From: Deferribacter desulfuricans SSM1
GTDB taxonomy: Bacteria > Chrysiogenota > Deferribacteres > Deferribacterales > Deferribacteraceae
Assembly: GCF_000010985.1 (NCBI RefSeq)
Contig: NC_013939.1
Coordinates: forward strand, 649,501-713,500
Length of the DNA: 64,000 nt
Direction of reading: 5' to 3'
This document shows, in pieces, positions 17,599-25,893 of the stretch. A model generated the notes under the pieces. The model saw only the letters and a list, made by a program, of their open reading frames with translations. It did no database searches and was not told the origin of the DNA. Within the stretch, counting starts at the first letter, position 1; each line of letters begins with the position of its first letter. Position numbers and translations under genes: made by a program.

Positions 17599-17626
17599 TT
17601 GTAATATAAGCTAAATAATTTATAAT
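17599..17626 (+). promoter_or_regulatory. Promoter of the diguanylate cyclase, giving a leaderless message
   Basis: TTGTAA (17599-17604), 16-bp spacer, TATAAT (17621-17626), then only 6 nt before the ATG at 17633. Transcription should start at or next to the A of the ATG, and no Shine-Dalgarno sequence is present. Confidence 0.6.
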
Positions 17627-17632
17627 TTAGTT

Positions 17633-18580
17633 ATGTATGAAAGTTTAAAAAGAAATATTTTTGTTATTTTAACCTCAATTTTGCTTATTTATGAAACATA
17701 TAATAAAACAAATGAAAATTTGCTTCTTTTAACATCACTTCTTTTAACGTGTTATATTGCTGCCACTTTGATAAAAAAAGTCGAATTAGATGAGGTCCTT
17801 TTCGCTTTATTTGTAATTTTGATTGGTTATTTATCTATTGCAAATAGAGAGTTTATATATTTTCAAATTTTAGCAATTACCTTTTTAGTTTTTGATAGTA
17901 AATTTTATGTTATAAAGGTTATTTTAGCTATTCTATTGATATTGTTTGATTTATTTTATCTAAATATTAGTATTTTATCAACATTTTCGTTAATGATATT
18001 ATATAGTTTATTTTTTTCAATTTTTATAAAATTGTTAATAGATAGATTAGAAGAGGAGATAGATGAATTATCCATTACAGATGATCTTACAGGCTTACTG
18101 AATCAGAAAGGTTTTTTGAAAAAGTTCGAGGAGGAATATTATAGATCTGTAAGATATAAGAAGAACTTTACCGTGATTATGCTTGATTCGGATGATTTAA
18201 AGAAGGTCAACGATACTTACGGACACAAATATGGCACTAAAGTGATACTTTTTATTGCTGATGAAATCAAAAAAAATATCAGAAGGACAGATTTTGCCTG
18301 TAGATATGGTGGTGATGAATTTATGATATGTTTAGTGGAAACACCTATTAACAATGGTAAGATTTTTGCAGAGCGTTTGAAAAATAATATTGCAATGAAA
18401 CCAGTATTTACTGATAAAGGAAGAGGTTTTAATGTAACGGTTAGTGTTGGTGTGGTTGGGTATCCACACACTTCAGAAAAAAGTTTTGAGCTATTAGATT
18501 TAGTTGATAAAGCATTATATGAAGCAAAAAATAAAGGTAAAAATAGAGTAGAAATATTGACTAAAAATTCATCACTTTAA
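17633..18580 (+). CDS. Membrane-bound diguanylate cyclase (GGDEF)
   Basis: 315 residues. Residues 1-145 hold about five transmembrane segments of an unclassified membrane sensor. The GGDEF domain follows, beginning DDLTGLLNQKGF, with the active site CRYGGDEFMI and an inhibitory I-site RRTD exactly five residues before GGDEF. It makes cyclic di-GMP from GTP and should be product-inhibited. It stands alone, with a leaderless-type promoter. Next downstream is an unrelated AMMECR1 gene. Confidence 0.93.
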   Translation: MYESLKRNIFVILTSILLIYETYNKTNENLLLLTSLLLTCYIAATLIKKVELDEVLFALFVILIGYLSIANREFIYFQILAITFLVFDSKFYVIKVILAILLILFDLFYLNISILSTFSLMILYSLFFSIFIKLLIDRLEEEIDELSITDDLTGLLNQKGFLKKFEEEYYRSVRYKKNFTVIMLDSDDLKKVNDTYGHKYGTKVILFIADEIKKNIRRTDFACRYGGDEFMICLVETPINNGKIFAERLKNNIAMKPVFTDKGRGFNVTVSVGVVGYPHTSEKSFELLDLVDKALYEAKNKGKNRVEILTKNSSL

Positions 18581-18659
18581 GTAATGTTATGCTAAAACTA
18601 ACTCTAACGCATGAATATTTAAAAATAATCCACATGAAATTCACAAACTATAAATATAA

Positions 18660-18793
18660 AAAACCTGTTGACAAATTAACCCTGGAAAATAAGGGGTTTT
18701 TTGTAATATATTGATAATTAAAGAGATAAATATAAATGCTTGCAATAAACTATTAATCCTATATTTTTTTAATATAAATTATCAACAGGTTTT
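18660..18793 (+). promoter_or_regulatory. Leader with long inverted repeat before the AMMECR1 gene
   Basis: AAAACCTGTTGA at 18660-18671 is the exact reverse complement of TCAACAGGTTTT at 18782-18793, just before the ribosome site AGGAGGTGG. Between them is a weak terminator-like stem AACCC/GGGTT (18678-18698) followed by TTTTTT. The weak stem may simply end the upstream diguanylate cyclase transcript; together the elements could also form an attenuator. Confidence 0.4.
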
Positions 18794-18809
18794 CAACAGG
18801 AGGTGGTTT

Positions 18810-19370
18810 ATGAAGGATTTAAGTGCTACTGCTAAAAAATATTTATTGGAGATTGCTAGGATTACGATAGAGAAAAAATTTGAAAGTATATTATATGAAC
18901 CAGATAATATTCCGGGCGAGCTTAACTTTAACTCAGGTTGTTTTGTTACTCTACATGACAAAAGTGGTAATTTGAGAGGTTGTATTGGTAATTTTCGAAA
19001 TGATATTAATATAGTGTATAATGTAAGGGATATGGCTATTCAGGCTGCTTTTCATGATCCGAGATTTCAACCTTTAAAAAAAGAGGAGTTAGATAATGTT
19101 GTCATAGAGATTTCTGTTTTAACACCTATGCAAAAAGTAGAAGATATAGATGAAATAGAGGTTGGTAAAGATGGTCTTTATGTAAAAAAAGGCTTCTTTA
19201 GTGGTGTATTATTACCTCAAGTGGCTGTTGAACATGGTTGGGATAGATATGAGTTTTTATCTTATACTTGTATGAAAGCTGGATTACCTTATGATGAATG
19301 GAAAAAAGGGGGTGTTGAAATATTTAAATTTCAAGCAATAATATTTGATGAAAATGAGTTTAAAAATTAG
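18810..19370 (+). CDS. AMMECR1-domain protein
   Basis: 186 residues from the ATG at 18810, preceded by ACAGGAGGTGG; an in-frame start further upstream has no ribosome site. It is a full AMMECR1 domain with the family core FVTLHDKSGNLRGCIGNF and later QAAFHDPRFQPL and EISVLTP. AMMECR1 proteins often occur with Memo and a radical-SAM protein, but neither partner is here. The biochemical function is unknown. It converges on the degenerate IorB-like gene, overlapping its end by 11 bp. Confidence 0.92.
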   Translation: MKDLSATAKKYLLEIARITIEKKFESILYEPDNIPGELNFNSGCFVTLHDKSGNLRGCIGNFRNDINIVYNVRDMAIQAAFHDPRFQPLKKEELDNVVIEISVLTPMQKVEDIDEIEVGKDGLYVKKGFFSGVLLPQVAVEHGWDRYEFLSYTCMKAGLPYDEWKKGGVEIFKFQAIIFDENEFKN

Positions 19371-19773
19371 CTATTGGCTTAGATGACATAAAGATTTCTA
19401 ATAAATCTTTTTTATTATTATCAGTAAGATAACCTGTAAAAAAAGCTGTTGAAGTATCGGGAAATGATTTTATTAGACAGCCAGCTAATTGCCAGTAATG
19501 ATTGTTATTATTTAAAATAATATCTGGTTTTACTACTAAGTGCTTAGAATTTTTAACAACATTATCTAAATCAATAATTACTTTTTTTACTTCATTTTTT
19601 TTGCTTCCTATAATTTTAATTGTGGTTTGATGGGCTATGTCAGGGATAGTCAAATTGTTTCCACATATTTTTATAAAATAATCTGCGCTTTCAAAAGTTT
19701 CTATTAAAAGTGGTAAAATTTCATATAAAAATAAATCTTTATTTAGGTAAATGAATGTTATCTGATAGTTCAT
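19360..19773 (-). CDS. Degenerate IorB-like (PFOR gamma-type) protein
   Basis: 137 residues from an ATG that overlaps the upstream stop by 4 bp (ATGA), a layout of translational coupling. Position after the IorA-like gene, and a weak resemblance to the indolepyruvate oxidoreductase beta/gamma fold, suggest an IorB relic. The usual glycine-rich GxAQRGG region is replaced by DIAHQTTIKII, and the protein is shorter than the usual about 190 residues. I consider the assignment tentative and catalytic activity unlikely. Confidence 0.45.
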   Translation of the reverse strand: MNYQITFIYLNKDLFLYEILPLLIETFESADYFIKICGNNLTIPDIAHQTTIKIIGSKKNEVKKVIIDLDNVVKNSKHLVVKPDIILNNNNHYWQLAGCLIKSFPDTSTAFFTGYLTDNNKKDLLEIFMSSKPIANF

Positions 19774-21089
19774 TTTATTGCTCCATATGGGCAAAACTCT
19801 TTGCAGAAGTTACAACCTATACATAACGATGTATTAATAGATATTTTTTTATTTATAATGAAAAGCGCAGGGCAGAAAGTGGATTCTATGCATTTTGGAT
19901 TTTCATTTTTGAAAATGCACTTACATTTTTTCTCTTTAATAGTTAGTGATTTTTTCTGCGGTATGTTTTCACAAGAGTATGGGAAAATAAAGTTTTTATT
20001 AGGAAGCTTAAATAAGTTTTTTACTGTTTGAAAGTTTGCTATTGAACAGGTAGGTTCTGAGTCTGCAAGTAAAACAACCCTTTGATGAGGTCTTGTTTGG
20101 TTAATTAGCTGGATATGTGCATCGGAAAGATTACCTATAAAGATTGTATCAACTTGAATCTTTTCAAAAGTTAGTCCAAAGTATTCACTAAAAGAGATAT
20201 TTTTAATGTTAAAAATGGATTTTATCCTTTCACAATTAATATTTGTGAAAACCAGCTGATATTTTTCAAAGATTTTTTTTAATGGTATGAATGGACACCC
20301 CGGGCAAAGATAATCTTTTGTCTCAAAATCGATTTCATCATCATTTTTGATATTTAATTTCAGACTAATATTGTAGTTATAAGCTAGCTGTTTGAAAAAT
20401 TTGAGCTCATCTTTGTAAATATTTAATTCTTTATTAGAGATGGATTCAATAAATTTATTTTTAATATTCGGAACAAGGTATGGGATAAAGAATTTTTCCG
20501 GATTATAAAAAGAAATAACATTTGAAATATTAGTTTCTTTAAAATAATTGGAGAGCAAAGCTTCTGCTAATTGAAATTGTTCATGTAATAAATCTTCCTC
20601 TATTGGCTTCATAGTTTCGTTTGTAAGATATGGTTTTATTACAGAGTGATCTCTTTCAATTTTATGATTTCTCGAAATATTATTGAAAATATTTGGAGAT
20701 AAAACCACATTTACAGGCAAGTTTGTTTCGATGGAGACCTTTTCAGCAAGGTTTAATAATTCTAGCAGGTTGTCCAGTTCTTTTATAAATAAAGTGGGTA
20801 TTTCGAAATATTCAGGCAGTAATCTGGTTATTATAATTAGGGGTGCCCTTAATCTTACTAATTTTTGGAATCTTGGTATTTTGTGAAAAAGGGCTAAAGA
20901 CTTTAAGCCAACTGAAGCTGTACTCTGTAAAATGTCCAATGCATCACTTTTATTTAATGAAATACTAGAAGATTTTAATGGGAACAGTTTTTCTCTGTAT
21001 ATAAAATCGTATTTATTTGAATCTAAATAAGTTTTGAAAATATGGTCAATTGAAAGTAAGTTCTCTTTTCTTTCTTCATTTAATTGCAT
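19770..21089 (-). CDS. Divergent indolepyruvate ferredoxin oxidoreductase alpha-like protein
   Basis: About 439 residues (ATG at 21089; a TTG at 21128 is also possible; no clear ribosome site). IorA family marks remain in order: a GARAL-like helix segment (STASVGLKSLALFHK), CPGCPF in place of CPGCPHR, and a C-terminal CPAL segment followed by CIGCNFCKEFCPYGAI for a 4Fe-4S cluster. It is well short of the about 600 residues of true IorA. The TPP-binding GDS/GD...N residues are not recognisable (IGNLSDAHIQ at that place). It may have kept only the iron-sulfur and structural parts. Confidence 0.6.
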   Translation of the reverse strand: MQLNEERKENLLSIDHIFKTYLDSNKYDFIYREKLFPLKSSSISLNKSDALDILQSTASVGLKSLALFHKIPRFQKLVRLRAPLIIITRLLPEYFEIPTLFIKELDNLLELLNLAEKVSIETNLPVNVVLSPNIFNNISRNHKIERDHSVIKPYLTNETMKPIEEDLLHEQFQLAEALLSNYFKETNISNVISFYNPEKFFIPYLVPNIKNKFIESISNKELNIYKDELKFFKQLAYNYNISLKLNIKNDDEIDFETKDYLCPGCPFIPLKKIFEKYQLVFTNINCERIKSIFNIKNISFSEYFGLTFEKIQVDTIFIGNLSDAHIQLINQTRPHQRVVLLADSEPTCSIANFQTVKNLFKLPNKNFIFPYSCENIPQKKSLTIKEKKCKCIFKNENPKCIESTFCPALFIINKKISINTSLCIGCNFCKEFCPYGAIK

Positions 21090-21135
21090 GAGGTGAATAA
21101 TATATTTTTTGTTAAAATTTTCAATCAATTTTTAA

Positions 21136-21155
21136 AGAAGGGGAAAACCCCTTCT
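21136..21155 (-). terminator. Terminator downstream of the FmdE-like gene
   Basis: Perfect eight-bp stem AGAAGGGG / CCCCTTCT with a 4-nt loop between the FmdE-like gene and the IorA-like gene. The following T-tract is short. Confidence 0.6.
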
Positions 21156-21201
21156 ATGATTGTAATGTAAAGTGAAGTTACGTTAGCAATAATATAGTAA
21201 A

Positions 21202-21849
21202 TTAATATGGGAAGCAGTCAGGACAAACTTTTTTGCCATCAACAAGCCTTGTATAATTTTCTGCAACTGCATCTCCACAGCTTTCACATATTACAAGGTT
21301 AAAGCATGATTTCCCTTTTGGCACTTTAAAGTCAAAAGGCCCTTCGATTTCTACAATGTCTTCAAGTTTTAATGAGAAGGGTCTTTTAAAAGCAGGTGTT
21401 GCAACTTCTGCAGGTACATCTGTTGGTCTTACCCCTTTTATTCTGTACTCTGTTATGAATGGAGCTTGAAAAGCTTTTTGTAAAAGTTCTGGTTTGATTT
21501 TTACTTTTACAGCTTTTTCATTTACTTTATCAACCAAAGTAAAAGTCCATTTCCCTTTTGCTTCCTTTTTCATAATCCCTTTTCCAAAGGTGCAACCTGT
21601 TGCAAATTGAACACCATCAGCAAAACAACCCGCAGCATGTTTGTCACCTACATTAATAATAACAAACTTATCCATATTTCTTTCTCTGCTTGTTCCAAGA
21701 GCTTTTAAAGCTGCAAGTCCAGCCACATAACCCATTGGCATACCGCCACAAATATGTCCATGCATGTTAAGTGCTGAATACAAAAATTCCCTTTCTTCGT
21801 CGGTAAGATTTTCGATTGAGTTTACAATCTCTCTGTGTTTGTCAAACAT
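21202..21849 (-). CDS. FmdE-like protein with C-terminal zinc ribbon
   Basis: 215 residues. The N-terminal two thirds is the FmdE domain (formylmethanofuran dehydrogenase subunit E-like): HGHICGGMPMGYVAG near residue 30 and GDKHAAGCFADGVQFATGCT near 67, with conserved His and Cys ligands. The last 30 residues form a DksA/TraR-like zinc ribbon, CESCGDAV...CPDC. In bacteria without methanofuran such proteins are of unknown function, often near molybdoenzymes. It starts 13 bp after a TauE-type exporter, so the two are one unit. Confidence 0.85.
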   Translation of the reverse strand: MFDKHREIVNSIENLTDEEREFLYSALNMHGHICGGMPMGYVAGLAALKALGTSRERNMDKFVIINVGDKHAAGCFADGVQFATGCTFGKGIMKKEAKGKWTFTLVDKVNEKAVKVKIKPELLQKAFQAPFITEYRIKGVRPTDVPAEVATPAFKRPFSLKLEDIVEIEGPFDFKVPKGKSCFNLVICESCGDAVAENYTRLVDGKKVCPDCFPY

Positions 21850-21862
21850 ATTGACCTCCTGT

Positions 21863-22600
21863 TTAAAATAATTTTATTAATAACTTAATTGCTAAAATTA
21901 GCAAAATGACGCCTAAGAATTTTTTTACTGTAGCTGGTTTCATTTTTAGATGCATAAAGTGTGTACCTAAATACCCCCCTAAATATGCTGCCAATCCCAC
22001 AAAAATTAATAGTTTGATATTTATATGTCCCATTGCAAGATAAGCAAAAAATCCAGTGATTGATGAAAAAGGGACCACAAAAGCAGTTACTGTCGCCACT
22101 TTTTTGGGGTTGAAGCCAAGCATTATCATCAGTGGTGAAATTAAACCGCCGCCACCAATACCCAAAAGTCCTGAGATAAAACCAGCTAATGAACCGATAA
22201 GTGCTAATGCAATGTAAGGGGAATCTTCTCTATAATTATCCTCATATTTAGAAGCTCTAAAAAATAGCATCATAAAAGATGAAAAGATTAAGAAGATTAT
22301 AAATATGATTAGAACAATTTCTTTAGGTATGATTGTGGAGAAATATGCACCAATAGGTGCTAAAATCATTGAAGCAACTATAATGGGTATCCCAATTTTT
22401 ACATCAAGTCTTTTATTTTTTATATTTGAGTAAGTAGCTCCTATCAAGGATATGGTATTGATAAAGAGCCCTGTTGGTTTGGCTTCATTTAGAGGTATTC
22501 CAATCCAATACATTATAGGGACTAAAACTATTGCTGAGCCAACTCCTCCAAGTGCAAAAAGAAAACTGAATATGAATGCTAATATGGTAATTAAGAGCAT
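21863..22600 (-). CDS. TauE/SafE-family anion exporter
   Basis: 245 residues and about eight helices arranged as two repeats. Repeat cores are FLFALGGVGSAIVLVP near residue 14 and FISGLLGIGGGGLISP near 140, the standard TauE/SafE glycine-rich loops. The family exports sulfite, sulfonates or related anions. The link with the FmdE-like protein just downstream is conserved only by position here. Confidence 0.9.
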   Translation of the reverse strand: MLLITILAFIFSFLFALGGVGSAIVLVPIMYWIGIPLNEAKPTGLFINTISLIGATYSNIKNKRLDVKIGIPIIVASMILAPIGAYFSTIIPKEIVLIIFIIFLIFSSFMMLFFRASKYEDNYREDSPYIALALIGSLAGFISGLLGIGGGGLISPLMIMLGFNPKKVATVTAFVVPFSSITGFFAYLAMGHINIKLLIFVGLAAYLGGYLGTHFMHLKMKPATVKKFLGVILLILAIKLLIKLF

Positions 22601-22677
22601 TTTCTACACCTCATTATTTTTGCAAATATAAAAATATAGGTATGAAATTAGAAAGTCAATAATTATTTTGAAGAAAA

Positions 22678-23487
22678 TTAATCTAAAATGAGCTCGTCGG
22701 TAGCGGCTATAGTATTTGTGAAAAGTTTTTTTGATTTAATAACCATTTTATCAAGGAAACAGTCGGTATACTCTGGATTATGATGAAATAATACTAAATT
22801 TTTTACTTTTGCTTTTTTTGCAAAAGATGCCCCGTATTCAAAGGTGGAGTGCCCCCAACCACTTTTAGGTATCCCGTCCTTTTCCCCTCTGTAATCTTCT
22901 GGGGTATAAGTAGTATCATAAATGAAATATTTTACGTGGTTAGCTACCTCAACTAACATTTCATCTTTTGGTGAGCCATGTTCGTAATCTGTAGCATAAA
23001 GGAATGAATAGTTTTGATTTTTATATAAAAACATGGAGGCACCATTTGGGTGATTACCTTCATAAGGTGTTATCGAATGATTACCGATTGTTATTTTTTC
23101 ACCATGAAAAATATTTTCTATTTGTAGATTACAATTTAATTTTTCGTGTGAAACCGGGAAAAATGGCTCTTTAAATAAATGTTTTATAAACTCAGTAGAA
23201 TCTATATCATCCTTTTTATCTATAAATATTTTAATATTTGCGGACGGGTTATAAAAATAAGAAAAGAGTGGCAACCCCATAATATGATCCCAATGAAGAT
23301 GAGTTAAAAAGATAAATATATTTTTAAGGTTTTTTACACTATTAAGTTTATAAAGACCTGTCCCTGCATCAAAAATTATTGCCGTGTCATTTGAAGACAA
23401 AAATAGTGAAGGTGTAGAACCACCATATTTTACATAAGAATAACCAGAAACTGGAATTGTTCCTCTTGAGCCTAATATCGTTAGCAT
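22678..23487 (-). CDS. MBL-fold metallohydrolase
   Basis: 269 residues. The metal site THLHWDH is near residue 62, a further histidine lies in GNHPNGAS, an aspartate in FLYATDYEHG and a histidine in LVLFHHNPE, so the dinuclear site is complete. The N-terminus LTILGSRGTIPV...YGGSTPSLFL is typical of a class seen beside sensory genes. It overlaps the upstream ATPase gene by 7 bp, so it works in the same operon. Substrate unknown; a cyclic-nucleotide or phosphodiester target is a guess. Confidence 0.88.
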   Translation of the reverse strand: MLTILGSRGTIPVSGYSYVKYGGSTPSLFLSSNDTAIIFDAGTGLYKLNSVKNLKNIFIFLTHLHWDHIMGLPLFSYFYNPSANIKIFIDKKDDIDSTEFIKHLFKEPFFPVSHEKLNCNLQIENIFHGEKITIGNHSITPYEGNHPNGASMFLYKNQNYSFLYATDYEHGSPKDEMLVEVANHVKYFIYDTTYTPEDYRGEKDGIPKSGWGHSTFEYGASFAKKAKVKNLVLFHHNPEYTDCFLDKMVIKSKKLFTNTIAATDELILD

Positions 23488-24311
23488 TGTGAAATATTTT
23501 TTACTAGGGTTACTTTATTCCCTTTTTCATTATAAACGATATCGTCAAAATACATCTTGGTAATGAGTATCCCTCTACCATGAAGTTTTAAAAGATTTTC
23601 TTCAGGATTCATATTTAATGTGGATGTGTCAAAACCGTTTCCCATATCTTCCACAACCACTGTTATTTTTTCAGGAGTGATTTCGATTTCCATAGTTACA
23701 TATCTGTTTTTATACTTTTCATCACACATCTTCATCTTTAATAATTCTTGATATGTACCATTTTCAGTTGCTTTAAATTTATCATCGCCACTTATTTCAA
23801 GGTTGCCGTGCTCAATAGCATTTGTTAAAATTTCGGAAATCCCTATTCTTATTTTTTGAATTTCTGAAATTTTTAAAAAATATACAAGTTCTTTTGTCAA
23901 ACCGTAAACAATTTTGTCAACATTTGCTATATCATTAAAGACTTTTATAACTTTTTTGATATATTCAGGTTTTGAAGAAGTGTTGTATGTTTCTATTATG
24001 CCACCATGGTAAATTGCATCAATAACCCCTCTCAGACAAAAATCTGTAAAATCTTGAGAAATATTATAACAGAGCATATTCCCTTCGCACGATATTTTGT
24101 TTCCAATTAAAACTAGTGGGATTTTTTTGTTTTGTATGTTTAATAAATCTGCTGGTGAGTCGGTGATTATCATTATCCATGACAAATCTATTTCTTCTAA
24201 TATTTTATCGTCTTTTATTTCGATTAAATCAAAATCTTCGTTTTCACAAAAAGTTACCAATCTTTCTTTTACATCTGTAAGTTCTTTTAAATAAAGACCT
24301 ATTTTTTTCAT
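23481..24311 (-). CDS. RsbW-like ATPase (GHKL) with N-terminal receiver-like domain
   Basis: 276 residues. Residues about 1-110 look like a degenerate receiver or other alpha/beta domain. Residues 130-276 form a GHKL ATPase of the anti-sigma/RsbW type, with N-box SEILTNAIEHGNLE, G1 VEDMGNGFD and G2 LHGRGILITKMYFDD. There is no H-box. It is the first gene of a unit with the MBL hydrolase, and starts 6 nt after a consensus TATAAT, so its mRNA looks leaderless. Function could be serine kinase in partner switching, or supply of an ATPase to a separate histidine domain. Confidence 0.8.
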   Translation of the reverse strand: MKKIGLYLKELTDVKERLVTFCENEDFDLIEIKDDKILEEIDLSWIMIITDSPADLLNIQNKKIPLVLIGNKISCEGNMLCYNISQDFTDFCLRGVIDAIYHGGIIETYNTSSKPEYIKKVIKVFNDIANVDKIVYGLTKELVYFLKISEIQKIRIGISEILTNAIEHGNLEISGDDKFKATENGTYQELLKMKMCDEKYKNRYVTMEIEITPEKITVVVEDMGNGFDTSTLNMNPEENLLKLHGRGILITKMYFDDIVYNEKGNKVTLVKNISQC

Positions 24312-24317
24312 AAAATA

Positions 24318-24346
24318 ATTATATCAGATGTTTAGTGTTTTGTAAA
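24318..24346 (-). promoter_or_regulatory. Promoter of the RsbW-like gene, leaderless layout
   Basis: Minus-strand TTTACA (24341-24346), 17-bp spacer, TATAAT (24318-24323), then 6 nt and the ATG at 24311. There is no Shine-Dalgarno sequence. Confidence 0.65.
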
Positions 24347-24380
24347 TATTTACAGTAGAAATTTATAAATTAGGCAGGAC

Positions 24381-25439
24381 TTAAATATTTTTATAAAATT
24401 CTTCTAAAAGTTTCAGATACGAGTCTGATATTTCTATTTCATATTTGTGGCCCCAATTAAATGTTAACATGTTATCAGGAAAAAGTTTTTGCGATATGTA
24501 TTCTATGCTTGATAGAATATTTTTAATTTCTTTATTATCAAAAAACTCAATCTTGTTTTTTAGTTTTACTGGACAATTTTGGATAAACATTTTGTAAAAA
24601 AGCTTATATTTTTCTCTTAAAATTTCAATTAAATGTTCTTTATTATATTTTAATTTACCACAAAACTCAGTAATTATGAGTAATGATAATATGAACTCTA
24701 TGATAAACTTATAATTTTCCTCATCTATGTCATTTAATGAAATATATAAATACAATCCTAACAGTAATCCAGATAATTTCTCTTTTATTTCTTGTAAATA
24801 GGATACTTCATACCAGCTAAATAGAGGTGATGTTTGCTTATTGTAAATAACAGCAGCTAAAGGTCTGATATCCATTTCAGTTTCTATATCTGATAATTTG
24901 AAATGCTTGTTTATATTTTTTAAATGAGAATTAATCTTTTCAATCTCTTCACTATTAAGTGTAGTAAAGTCTCCATCATAAAGTAAATCAAAAATTGCTC
25001 TAAACCATTCATCTTTTAGCATTATAAAAGTACTCGTTCTAGTAAATTGTTTCAATCTATTTATTTCAGATGGTTGTTTTATATACTTTTCTATTTTGGC
25101 ATTAATTTGGCTGATATTATCTTTTATGATATAACCATCAATACCCAATTTTACTAATTCAATTACGGTTTCTTTATCTTTAACACTAGTTAACATTATT
25201 ATTGGTAAATTGGTATAATAGCTTAGGCTTCTTAGTTCTTTTAAAAATATATTACCCGATTTAATAGGCATTTGAACATCCAATAATAACAAGTCTATAA
25301 TATTATTCATCATTATTTTTTCAGCTTCTATTGGGTTATTCGCACAAAAAATTAAAGTATCTTTATATTTTTCTTCTATTTCTTCTTTTATACTTTCCTG
25401 AATGAATTTTGAATCATCAACCAATAAAACTGTTGTCAT
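24381..25439 (-). CDS. Response regulator with large C-terminal helical domain of unknown type
   Basis: 352 residues. Residues 1-118 are a receiver domain (TTVLLVDDSKFIQESI, phosphoacceptor in DLLLLDVQMPIKSG, switch threonine-serine in MLTSVKDKE). Residues 140-352 are mostly helical and match no output domain I recognise; an HD-GYP or DNA-binding motif is not visible. It is divergent from the CheW-like gene and its start codon overlaps the -35 box of that promoter. It has its own AAAGG ribosome site. It may be an adaptor or output of the chemosensory system. Confidence 0.8.
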   Translation of the reverse strand: MTTVLLVDDSKFIQESIKEEIEEKYKDTLIFCANNPIEAEKIMMNNIIDLLLLDVQMPIKSGNIFLKELRSLSYYTNLPIIMLTSVKDKETVIELVKLGIDGYIIKDNISQINAKIEKYIKQPSEINRLKQFTRTSTFIMLKDEWFRAIFDLLYDGDFTTLNSEEIEKINSHLKNINKHFKLSDIETEMDIRPLAAVIYNKQTSPLFSWYEVSYLQEIKEKLSGLLLGLYLYISLNDIDEENYKFIIEFILSLLIITEFCGKLKYNKEHLIEILREKYKLFYKMFIQNCPVKLKNKIEFFDNKEIKNILSSIEYISQKLFPDNMLTFNWGHKYEIEISDSYLKLLEEFYKNI

Positions 25440-25461
25440 TAAAAAGCCTTTCGTTTATAAT
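25433..25461 (+). promoter_or_regulatory. Promoter of the chemosensory operon, leaderless layout
   Basis: TTGTCA (25433-25438), 17-bp spacer, TATAAT (25456-25461), then 6 nt and the ATG at 25468. The -35 box covers the start codon of the divergent response regulator. Confidence 0.65.
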
Positions 25462-25467
25462 ATATTT

Positions 25468-25881
25468 ATGATTATGTTTTTATTTTATATAAAAAATATT
25501 AGTTTTGCAATAGGTTTAAAATCAATTGTTTTCACAAAAAATTTAGTTAAAATCAGTAAATATCCAGGTTTAAGACCACCTTTACTAACATTTTATTTTT
25601 ATGATGAAAAAGTTATACCTATTTATAATTTAGGGTATTTTTTTAATGAGAATTCTTTAGAGTTTAAAGATTTAATTTTTATAGGTAATGAAGAAAAAAC
25701 TATTGCTTTAGTGGCGGATGATATGGATGTTGCAGATAATTATGAATATGTCAAATGTGATGATGTTAGTAACCTTTCATTTATAGAAAAAAATAAGCTT
25801 TTAGTGTTTAATGGGAGAAAACATTTAATTATAGATGAAAACAAACTTTTAAATGCCAAAGAGTTGCATATAAAAGGTTAG
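25468..25881 (+). CDS. CheW-like coupling protein
   Basis: 137 residues, a short CheW domain (FLFYIKNISFAIGLKSI ... GLRPPLLTFYFYDEKVIPIYNLGYFF). CheW proteins link chemoreceptors to the CheA kinase. The ATG at 25468 is chosen because the promoter -10 box ends 6 nt before it; ATG 25474 is an alternative, and the ATG at 25402 lies inside the divergent gene. It is the first gene of a tightly packed operon with MCP, CheA, CheB and CheR. Confidence 0.82.
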   Translation: MIMFLFYIKNISFAIGLKSIVFTKNLVKISKYPGLRPPLLTFYFYDEKVIPIYNLGYFFNENSLEFKDLIFIGNEEKTIALVADDMDVADNYEYVKCDDVSNLSFIEKNKLLVFNGRKHLIIDENKLLNAKELHIKG

Positions 25882-25893
25882 CAGGAGGAAAAT

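Noticed and set aside
19770-21128. Annotating the gene as functional iorA
   Set aside because: Too short, and the thiamine-binding residues are not recognisable, so only a divergent IorA-like label is used.
24381-25439. Response regulator as REC-HD-GYP phosphodiesterase
   Set aside because: Size fits, but no HD or GYP motif can be found in the C-terminal part.
25402-25467. Longer start of the CheW-like gene
   Set aside because: That ATG lies within the divergent response-regulator gene and upstream of the promoter -35 box.
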